A DNA stretch of 64,000 nucleotides. Origin: Amblyomma americanum. Its lineage: Eukaryota > Arthropoda > Arachnida > Ixodida > Ixodidae. Positions 56,811 to 64,000 of the stretch are shown here, one piece after another. The position numbers and the translations under genes were made by a program. How positions within the stretch are numbered: position 1 is the first letter of the stretch; each line of letters starts with the position of its first letter. Where the stretch lies: contig NC_135500.1 in the NCBI RefSeq assembly GCF_052857255.1, positions 103,916,048 to 103,980,047 of the forward strand. Reading direction: 5' to 3'. The notes below the pieces were generated by a model. The model made no database searches. It saw only the letters and a program-made list of their open reading frames with translations, and was not told the DNA's origin.

Positions 56811-57824
56811 GTTAGTTGCCCACTTTCACTATATTCTAAGCGTACCAGTAATCGCTGTTTACTGCTTGTCCCATGCCCACACACTTTGGGATGCTCCGTT
56901 GCCGATTGTATTCATGTTGTGAAGTTGCTTTTGTTGTCAGGTGATGTAGAATCGAACCCTGGTCCTAACAAGCAAGGCCTGGGTAATGAGGATATATTAG
57001 TCGCAATTAATGACCTCAAAAAATCTATGGAATCGCGCCTTGGGGAAGTAATGGCATCTTTGAGCGAGGTAAAGGCCAGTCAAAAACAGCTAGAGGCCGG
57101 TCAAAAACAGCTAGAGGCTAGTCAAAAGCAGCTTGAAGACACGGTGTCAGACGCATTACATCGGCTGGCAGCTCTCGAAGCAAAGGCAAGCGATTCTACA
57201 GCTCTTCTGGATGGGGCTGACGTGAAACACTTCGTAATTAAAGCTGTTCTTGATGAAAGCTATCTTCTACGGACACGCCTTGATGAATTTGAAGATCAGT
57301 TTCGAAGAGATAATCTTATATTTTATGGTGTCGATGATGCAGCAGATGAAACATGGGCGGAATCTGAGCGGAAGATACGGAGACGCCTTCTGAGTTCATT
57401 TTCCCTGGAACTAACCGATGAAGGCATTGCAAGGGCACATCGCCTTGGAGCTTTCGTTCAAAAGAAATGCCGACCGATCGTCGTGAAGTTCGCGTCGTTC
57501 AAAGTTAAAGATAGCATTTGGGCTCAGAGAACCAAACTGAAGAATTCAGGCGTGTCTATGCAGGAGGACTTTTGCAGAGCAACTAGGCTTTCGCGGAAAA
57601 AGCTCATGGACTATGGTAAAGCAAGTGGCCATAAATACAACCTGCGTTACAACAGTCTGTACGTAAACAAAAAGTGCTACGTATATTCTGCCGACACGGA
57701 TGCCGTATGCGAAGTTGAAGCGCCTAGCGGGAGTGCCTCTGAAAATGACGCAACAGCCCCGCCTGCATCTCCTCCGCTTGCATCAGGTACGCCTGCATCA
57801 ACTTCTACCTCAGGTTCGCCATAG
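56775..57824 (+). CDS. ORF1 of the plus CR1/L2-like LINE, with 2A-like leader
   Basis: Intact. The frame is open from 56484, but I choose ATG 56775 in the last monomer by analogy with the sister LINE. A 64-residue leader ends in LLLLSGDVESNPGP; ribosome skipping there would release ORF1p starting with Pro. The mature part has DLKKSMESRLGEVMASLSEV and a coiled coil with three 7-residue repeats (57075-57137). An L1-ORF1p-like RRM (RDNLIFYGVDDAADETWAES) and C-terminal block (IARAHRLGAFVQKKCRPIVV) follow, then a Ser/Pro/Ala-rich tail. It stops at TAG 57822. ORF2 resumes in the same frame seven codons later. Confidence 0.88.
   Translation: MMVLKPFYLLTQVSCPLSLYSKRTSNRCLLLVPCPHTLGCSVADCIHVVKLLLLSGDVESNPGPNKQGLGNEDILVAINDLKKSMESRLGEVMASLSEVKASQKQLEAGQKQLEASQKQLEDTVSDALHRLAALEAKASDSTALLDGADVKHFVIKAVLDESYLLRTRLDEFEDQFRRDNLIFYGVDDAADETWAESERKIRRRLLSSFSLELTDEGIARAHRLGAFVQKKCRPIVVKFASFKVKDSIWAQRTKLKNSGVSMQEDFCRATRLSRKKLMDYGKASGHKYNLRYNSLYVNKKCYVYSADTDAVCEVEAPSGSASENDATAPPASPPLASGTPASTSTSGSP
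56943..56966 (+). other. 2A-like translational recoding motif
   Basis: Encodes DVESNPGP after KLLLLSG, matching the D(V/I)ExNPG-P consensus exactly. It is conserved in position with 50976-50953 in the minus LINE. Confidence 0.9.
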
Positions 57825-57845
57825 GAAAACGCAGCCGTTCAGGCA

Positions 57846-58564
57846 TTGCCGAATCCAGATTACTCGATTCTTTTCACTAAAATTCGCAGCATTTTAAATA
57901 AACGAGACTCATTGTCAGCTCTAGCCGACACGTGTTTTGCCGATGTGATTGTCCTGACCGAAACGTGGCTGTCTGAAAAAGTTGATTCTCGGGAACTGTT
58001 TACTTGTGAAAAAAATTATAACATTTATAGATTTGATCGCTGCGAGCGTGTTGGTGGTGGTGTTTTGATTGCCGTATCAGATGAAATTGTTTCCTATAGC
58101 GTTCCCGTGAATTCTTCACTGGAATTTCTCTGCACTTGCTTACGTTTGAACCACAAAGACGTTTTATTCTGTGTATGCTATCGACCACCTAGCTCACAGC
58201 CTTGCTTCTGCGATGACGTCCATGACGCCATTAACTCGGTCCTTTCTAAGTTTCCGAGGTCTCCTCTTTATATTTTTGGTGATTTCAACCTTCCCGCAAT
58301 TTCATGGAACAGCCCCTCTTTTCATCTCTTACGTAGTTTCTCAGAATGTTCTGCATTCATTGAATTGTGTTCCACGTTCAACCTTGATCAAATCGTTAAA
58401 GAACCAACCCGTGTTACTCAGACATCTGCCAACATACTTGATCTTGTGCTAACCACTTCTCATGAAACTATATCTTCAATCAGCTTTCTTCCGGGCTTAA
58501 GTAACCATAGTGCGATCCACCTAACTATGCCTTCACGCTCGGCTCGTTCTCCAAAAAGATACAA
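57846..58564 (+). pseudogene. ORF2 endonuclease of the plus LINE (5' part before the Gypsy insertion)
   Basis: From ATG 57846 the APE-type endonuclease reads TKIRSILNKRDSLSALADTC, VIVLTETWLSEKVD (Glu motif), YRFDRCERVGGGVLIAV, VCYRPPSSQP, YIFGDFNLPAISWN (GDFN) and ANILDLVLTTSHE, then SNHSAIHL. The last should be SDH. The catalytic Asp is Asn here (codon 58503-58505), which would impair nicking. The frame is open until a Gypsy-type element enters at 58565. The 259-codon raw frame runs a little into the LTR. The protein continues at 62309. Confidence 0.9.
58561..58564. repeat. 4-bp target duplication of the Gypsy-type element, left
   Basis: ACAA, repeated at 62305-62308 right after the 3' LTR. 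Confidence 0.85.
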
Positions 58565-59865
58565 TGTGACATTCCTTGTGTGCTACGAGGTACATTCCTT
58601 GTGTGTGCATCGAGTTGGGGCTTAAGGCCGCCCCTCTTTTCCAGCTGCATACCTTTGCAGAAAGCAGGACGCCGGCACACGCGGAAACCGCTCCCCAGTA
58701 TAAGCGAGAGCCCCGAGTACATACCGGGAACGAAAATTGTCGCTTGACGCACGGACCCCCCACCCCCTTACGACGTGGGCTATCGCCGGGAAGGCACCCA
58801 CAGCTTCCCGCGGTGCCTCGTGAACAAAAGCGCATTCCCAGAAGGGCCGTGACGGACACCTGGCGGACAGGCAAGACTCGCCAAGAATGTGGGAAAACAG
58901 GGGCGACCCTTAATCTGGTTTCCCGGAGCGACAGACGAACCCCTTCATGATTATTAGCTCTGTCCCGCCGTCGGTAGCGCGGCAGCATCGAGGGCGCTTT
59001 CGCCCCCTCCTCTGTTGCTGACGAACGACGCGGACCGATGGTGGGTGGCGGTATGCAAGCCTGAGGCAAGGATTAGCTCCGAAGGGAGAGCCTGTGGATA
59101 CTCACTTGAGAGAGAGTGGTGACGTTTTTTGTTGTTTATTTAGTTTGTATTGTTAACAAGAATCTGGGTTCGAGGCTAAGCCCAACCCAAGGGGTTGTCC
59201 CCATCTCGCATGTTATTTTTCATTGGAGAATTGATGCTTTGGGCGGGCCACTGAAAATGACCGCCCTTAGTCCTTTGTTAATCAAGTGCTTAAAAGCGCA
59301 TGTAAACGGATGCAGTCCAGTCTGAGCTGGGGCTCCATGCTTAGCATGTAATGTGATGCTACTTAGGCACTAACCTGCCCGGTCGATGAGTAAAGTAGTG
59401 CAAAGTTTGTTCTTTTGTAAATTCAGTTCTGCTTTTTCCAGTTTAACTCTCTGTATATGTATGTTGTAAAATTATGCTCTGCTGTCATCATCTACAAGCT
59501 CGCCTCCTGTTCATCTTCCAAGCCGAACGACACTAGAGGAAGGGTTTGTGAACCATCCTCGAAGAAACGGACGACTATTGAAATTCTACTGCATAGACGC
59601 TCAGGACGACATCGTTCGCCAAGAGGGCCTTCAGCGCCGAAGCCCGACGGCGTGCAGCTTCTGCCAGCAACCGCTCGAGCCCAACTCCGGAGCCACTCCA
59701 TCGCCCCATGAAGTAGTCGGCACGTAAGCTCGGACGCCCCAGCCTCTGATGTATAATCTTAATCATGTGTAATTATTGAATATACCTGTTTGTTTAAACT
59801 GAGCCATACGGTGTCTCTTTGCCTCTCCGTCCCGTGTGGACCTGCGCATTATGGGGGTCATCACA
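58565..59865 (+). repeat. 5' LTR (1301 bp)
   Basis: Begins TGTGACATTCC and ends GGGGTCATCACA (TGTGA...TCACA ends). It contains CAGTATAAGCGAG at 58696-58708, a possible TATA-like core. It is 60 bp longer than the 3' LTR because the latter lost the segment matching about 58770-58829. Confidence 0.93.
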
Positions 59866-59866
59866 C

Positions 59867-59884
59867 TGGTGTCAGAAGTGGGGT
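59867..59884 (+). promoter_or_regulatory. Primer binding site
   Basis: TGGTGTCAGAAGTGGGGT starts one base after the 5' LTR. TGGTGTCAGAAGTGGGA-type sites are common in arthropod Ty3/Gypsy elements. The tRNA is not assigned here. Confidence 0.85.
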
Positions 59885-60018
59885 CTCAAAAGCAAATGTC
59901 CTCTGAATGCTGCGACATTCATGACTTCAAAATTGTAATCAAAAGGGAATCACGGGACGGATTGTGTGACTTTTACCCCCATTTGAGAGGCTTGAGGCAC
60001 CGGAGGGCTTGAAAAAAA

Positions 60019-60690
60019 ATGTCTTTATCTGAGGGAGCTCCCACTCCACAGCCGTCGCTCGGAGCAAGCATGCTGGCATTAGGAAGCGTCATTCCGACGT
60101 TTACGGGAGATAAGACAGGGGTTCCAATCTGCGATTTCTTTTCCATGCTAGAAGAGATTGGGAAAATGGGGGGATGGTCCGATGCTCAAATGCTGGGAAT
60201 GGCGAGGTGTAAGATGGCAGGAGCTGCTCATGATTTTGCATGGCGAGACGAAAAAGTAAAATCCACAAAATCATTTGCGGAATTTAAGAAGCTCGCGTTT
60301 GAGCATTTTGACACTGAACCACGTCACGTGCGGGTACAGAGGTTCCGTGACGCCGGACAGATGGTAGGGGAGGACGTGCGAACATTTGCGTCGCGGCTTC
60401 AGCGCCTAGCACGCGATACGTTAAGCAGGGAGGAGGAAGGAGACCAGCTAAGGAAGAAATACGCGGAGGATCTACTTAAAGAGGAAATGACCGCTTTGTT
60501 CGTGGCTGGTCTGCAAGACCCCGTGCGCCGGTTTGTGCTCTCGCGCAAGCCGAGCAATTTCGACCAAGCCGTGGAGGCCGCATTGGATGAGGAACAAAAT
60601 GAGGCGTTAACGACAGCCGCAGCTCATAACATTGCTATGTGCTTATGTGTTAAGTTATCGGAGTTGGTAGTTAAACCTTTCTGTCATTAA
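60019..60690 (+). CDS. Gag-like protein of the Gypsy-type element
   Basis: 223 codons from ATG 60019. The protein has VIPTFTGDKTGVPICDFFSM, MGGWSDAQMLGMARCKMAGA, FAEFKKLAFEHFDTEPRHVR, VRTFASRLQRLARDTLSREE, EMTALFVAGLQDPVRRFVLS and NFDQAVEAALDEEQNE. This is the capsid-like core of retrotransposon gag (the FxGD, AxxxLxGxA and FxxGLxxPxRxxV pattern). Gag packages element RNA into particles. The zinc knuckle is missing: after residue ~200 (EALTTAAAHN) the sequence changes character, probably the deletion point that removed pol, and the last ~25 residues are not gag. Confidence 0.85.
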   Translation: MSLSEGAPTPQPSLGASMLALGSVIPTFTGDKTGVPICDFFSMLEEIGKMGGWSDAQMLGMARCKMAGAAHDFAWRDEKVKSTKSFAEFKKLAFEHFDTEPRHVRVQRFRDAGQMVGEDVRTFASRLQRLARDTLSREEEGDQLRKKYAEDLLKEEMTALFVAGLQDPVRRFVLSRKPSNFDQAVEAALDEEQNEALTTAAAHNIAMCLCVKLSELVVKPFCH

Positions 60691-61063
60691 GTAACACCTT
60701 CACAGGAGAGCATGCGGAGCGCATGCAGAACCTGCCCTACTTCCTTTCGTTATCTCTATTTTTGTCTGTGCCGTGATCGTGCTAGAAGTGGGAGCTCCTT
60801 TATAACTGTGGTAAATTTATTTCGTACAGTTTGGACTAGAAAAGAGAGGCTTGGGTGCTGAGTTTCATGTTTATCTGTAAAAGAAGATCAGTGCTGCCCC
60901 TGGAGACGCCAGTTATGACAGCGCAGGCATATGGTGTTGTGCAGTGGTGTTGAGTGCAGCGAAAAGTGTTTTGTCGGACGCACTGTGCGAGGCGATTCAG
61001 AAAGACAAGGGGAGCTGCAGGGACTCAAATGTTCGGAGAACATTCTTCTGGAGGGTGAGCGAG
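60691..61063 (+). other. 3' internal region of the Gypsy-type element
   Basis: No pol. Short frames only (for example ALCEAIQKDKGSCRDSNVRR at about 60980-61040), perhaps the end of a further ORF. A purine-rich stretch, GGAGGGTGAGCGAG (61050-61063), abuts the 3' LTR and may be the polypurine tract. Confidence 0.6.
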
Positions 61064-62304
61064 TGTGACATTCCTTGTGTGCTACGAGGTACATTCCTTG
61101 TGTGTGCATCGAGTTGGGGCTTAAGGCCGCCCCTCTTTTCCAGCTGCATACTTTTGCAGAAAGCAGGACGCCGGCACACGCGGAAACCGCTCCCCAGTAT
61201 AAGCGAGAGCCCCGAGAACATACCGGGAACGAAAATTGTCGCTTGACGCACGGACCCCCCACCCCCTTACGCATTCCCAGAAGGGCCGTGACGGACACCT
61301 GGCGGACAGGCAAGACTCGCCAAGAATGTGGGAAAACAGGGGCGACCCTTAATCTGGTTTCCCGGAGCGACAGACGAACCCCTTCATGATTATTAGCTGT
61401 GTCCCGCCGTCGGTAGCCCGGCAGCATCGAGGGCGCTTTCGCCCCCTCCTCTGTTGCTGACGAATGACGCGGACCGATGGTGGGTGGCGGTATGCATGCC
61501 TGAGGCAAGGATTAGCTCCGAAGGGAGAGCCTGTGGATACTCACTTGAGAGAGAGTGGTGACGTTTTTTGTTGTTTATTTAGTTTGTATTGTTAACAAGA
61601 ATCTGGGTTCGAGGCTAAGCCCAACCCAAGGGGTTGTCCCCATCTCGCATGTTAATTTTCATTGGAGAATTGATGCTTTGGGCGGGCCACTGAAAATGAC
61701 CGCCCTTAGTCCTTTGTTAATCAAGTGCTTAAAAGCGCATGTAAACGGATGCAGTCCAGTCTGAGCTGGGGCTCCATGCTTAGCATGTATTGTGATGCTA
61801 CTTAGGCACTAACCTGCCCGGTCGATGAGTAAAGTAGTGCAAAGTTTGTTCTTTTGTAAATTCAGTTCTGCTTTTTCCAGTTTAACTCTCTGTATATGTA
61901 TGTTGTAAAATTATGCTCTGCTGTCATCATCTACAAGCTCGCCTCCTGTTCATCTTCCAAGCCGAACGACACTAGAGGAAGGGTTTGTGAACCATCCTCG
62001 AAGAAACGGACGACTATTGAAATTCTACTGCATAGACGCTCAGGACGACATCGTTCGCCAAGAGGGCCTTCAGCGCCGAAGCCCGACGGCGTGCAGCTTC
62101 TGCCAGCAACCGCTCGAGCCCAACTCCGGAGCCACTCCATCGCCCCATGAAGTCGTCGGCACGTAAGCTCGGACGCCCCAGCCTCTGATGTATAATCTTA
62201 ATCATGTGTAATTATTGAATATACCTGTTTGTTTAAACTGAGCCATACGGTGTCTCTTTGCCTCTCCGTCCCGTGTGGACCTGCGCATTATGGGGGTCAT
62301 CACA
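61064..62304 (+). repeat. 3' LTR (1241 bp)
   Basis: Same as 58565-59865 apart from about ten substitutions and a 60-bp deletion after CCCCCTTACG (near 61270). Ends ATCACA before the ACAA duplication. Confidence 0.93.
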
Positions 62305-62308
62305 ACAA
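62305..62308. repeat. 4-bp target duplication of the Gypsy-type element, right
   Basis: ACAA, partner of 58561-58564. Confidence 0.85.
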
Positions 62309-63999
62309 GCTACTTAGGAACTACAACAAGGCGGACTTCCAAGCTATTAATGCAGAGCTCGAGCGCTTTTCCGACACCTTCTTCCCGCAGTTCTGGAGTC
62401 GTTCCACTCAAGAAAACTGGCACATATTTAAAACGAAGGTGAACGATCTCATAAATGAATATATTCCCATTCGTCGCGTTTCCTGCTCCAAACAAGCACC
62501 TTGGTTCAACGTATCGCTAAAGCGCCTCCTAAATAAAAAAAGCGCATTTTCCGGCAGCTGAAAAAATCAATAACTACTGATAAGTGGCACCTATATCGTG
62601 CTGTCGCGTCACAGTACAAGCAGGCGCTGCAGAGCGCTAAGCATGTCTTTTATCATGACACATTGCCTCATTTGCTCGTTTCCAACCCTCAAAAATTCTG
62701 GAACGTCGTTAATATGCGCAAAACAAAAGAAGTCCGACTTCGCTCCATAAATAATATCCTGGTTCCCCCTCAGAAGCGCAGCATTGCTTTGAACAATACA
62801 TTTTTTTCATCCTTTAGTAATTCCGTTGTGTCCACCTTACCCGATATTGCAGTTTCAGAATCTGTTCAGATGGAGCCTATAACTCTCAATGATGAAGGTG
62901 TTGCCAGGCTTATTCAGAAAGGAAAGCTTGATTCAGCTGCAGGGGTCGACGGTATTAGTTATAAGTTCTTGAAAAGTACATGTTTATATTCATCCATGAT
63001 GTTGTCCGAAATTTTTACGCAGTCCATCCGCAGCGCATCACTGCCTGACGACTGGAGGATCGCCAAGGTGGTTCCAGTCCACAAGTCTGGTGACGTTCAT
63101 AATCCTAATAACTACAGGCCTATTTCCTTAACATCTATTCCATGCAAACTCCTTGAACATATTATCTATTCAAACCTTGTTGACTATCTGGAAGCTAATT
63201 CGTTTTTTACAGATTCACAGCATGGTTTTCGTAAGCATCATTCATGTGAAACTCAATTAATTGCATGAACTAATATCTTGATTTTCGCTCTGGACCACTC
63301 TTCCCTCATTGATTGTATATATATCGACTTTGCAAAGGCTTTTGACACCGTGTCACATCAACTGTTACTTTATAAGTTAAGTAGATTAATTATTGATAAT
63401 GGTATTTTAAAGTGGATTGAGTGTTTTTTAAGTAATCGAAGTCGGTATGTAAATGCTAACGATCATGACTTCCCCATTTCCCCCGTAACCTCTGGCGTTC
63501 CGCAAGGATCAGTTCTAGGACCTCTTTTTTTCCTGATCTATATTAATGATCTTCCTTCCTCAGTTACTTCCAAAATAAGACTTTTCGCTGATGACTGTGT
63601 TTTATACAGAGAAGTTACTAACCAAGATGATGCATGTGCTCTTCAAAATGATCTGAATATAATTGGAACTTGGTGTAATACCTGGCTTATGAATTTAAAC
63701 GTTAACAATTGAAAATAATGAGAATTACGCGCACGACTAATCACAACATTCCGTGCTCATACTCTCTCGACGACACCCCACTGACCCAAGTTACCAAGTA
63801 TAAGTACCTTGGAGTTCAAATAACAGATGATCTGTCCTGGAAGGCTCACATTGAATATATTACTAACGAGGCCAACCGCATGCTTGGCTTCATCCGTCGT
63901 AACTTTTCCCTTGCCCCTATCCCTGTGAAACTACTGCTCTACAAAACACTCGTCCGTTCAAAAATTGAATACGCTGCTCCAGTGTGGGACCCATACACT
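62309..63999 (+). pseudogene. ORF2 of the plus LINE, continuation: linker and RT
   Basis: The linker reads NYNKADFQAINAELERFSDT and APWFNVSLKRLLNKK, then after a shift near 62540 QALQSAKHVFYHDTLPHLLV. RT follows: SAAGVDGISYKFLK, VVPVHKSGDVHNPNNYRPIS, TDSQHGFRKHHSCETQL, CIYIDFAKAFDTVSHQLLLY (motif A), SGVPQGSVLGPLFFLIYIND (motif B) and RLFADDCVLY (FADD 63584-63595). In-frame TGA codons at 63266 and about 63710 and the shift break it. Past the second TGA the same frame reads KYKYLGVQITDDLSWKAHIE, the thumb region, and runs off the window. Confidence 0.9.
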
Positions 64000-64000
64000 A

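Larger units (their letters stand above)
58565..62304 (+). mobile_element. Gypsy-type LTR element lacking pol
   Basis: 3.74 kb with 5' LTR 58565-59865, PBS 59867-59884, gag frame 60019-60690, a short non-coding 3' internal part and 3' LTR 61064-62304, flanked by ACAA duplications. The internal region is only 1.2 kb, and protease, RT and integrase are absent, so it can only move with help from a complete relative. LTR identity is very high (about ten substitutions by eye plus one 60-bp deletion), so the insertion is recent. It interrupts the endonuclease of the plus LINE. Confidence 0.92.

Noticed and set aside
56811..56940. Intron in LINE 5' leaders (CAG|GTTAGT ... TTGTCAG; also 51108-50982)
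   Set aside because: The donor-like word is shared by both LINEs, but the implied introns (130 and 127 nt) are not divisible by three. Splicing would shift the frame and delete the residues just before the 2A motif.
49504..63268. TGA recoding (selenocysteine or reassigned code), since several breaks are TGA
   Set aside because: TAA and TAG breaks and frameshifts also occur, TGA often fits CGA or TGG mutation, and no SECIS-like context was recognised. Ordinary decay explains it.

Overview
This window looks like repeat-rich nuclear DNA from a chelicerate, most likely a hard tick (Ixodidae). The evidence is a tRNA-derived SINE family that resembles ixodid 'Ruka'-type SINEs (identified from memory, not by search), long diverged intergenic stretches, and a dense mix of CR1/L2-like and I-like LINEs, Penelope-like, Ty3/Gypsy, PIF/Harbinger and P-type elements. 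I found no host protein-coding gene, rRNA gene, true tRNA gene or CRISPR array that I could support. Nearly everything with recognisable coding content is a transposable element, and most copies are broken.

Layout. 1-1690: decayed LINE (minus strand) carrying a SINE nested inside another SINE. 1807-5623: a degenerate LTR element (two diverged ~0.6 kb LTR-like repeats, a PBS-like site, a purine tract). It contains a 534-bp P-element-type MITE with perfect 31-bp terminal inverted repeats, an 8-bp target duplication and an antisense piece of a THAP zinc finger. 5.7-7.3 kb: Ty3/Gypsy integrase tail and a LINE ORF1 esterase-like remnant. 7624-7878: complete SINE with A and B boxes and target duplication. 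8.6-10.3 kb: broken PIF/Harbinger element (HARBI1-like transposase plus a possible Myb-like partner). 10.3-26 kb: mostly unrecognised sequence with a decayed SINE, small tandem repeats, a poly-G tract and a degenerate tandem array. 25.9-30 kb: Penelope-like remnant abutting an I-like LINE with RNase H. 30-39 kb: inverted repeats, LINE tails and a ~355-bp satellite-like array interrupted by a SINE.

39-64 kb is the most informative part, a stack of young nested insertions. A CR1/L2-like LINE (minus, 39686-51770) is split by a 7.4-kb composite of three closely similar Penelope copies (one inverted, two in tandem) flanked by a 12-bp direct repeat. Next to it lies an I-like LINE (minus, 51777-55739). 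A related CR1/L2-like LINE (plus, 56466 to the window end) is split by an almost unmutated Gypsy-type element (58565-62304, 1.3-kb LTRs, 4-bp target duplication) that keeps gag but has lost pol.

The two CR1/L2-like LINEs share an unusual 5' design. Tandem ~291-300 bp monomers have lengths divisible by three, each monomer carries an ATG near its 3' end, and a 62-64 residue leader ends in a 2A-like D(V/I)ESNPGP motif just before the coiled-coil ORF1 protein. ORF1 and ORF2 are in the same frame, separated by a stop codon. This arrangement, conserved between two diverged copies, is the best candidate for a little-described system in the window.
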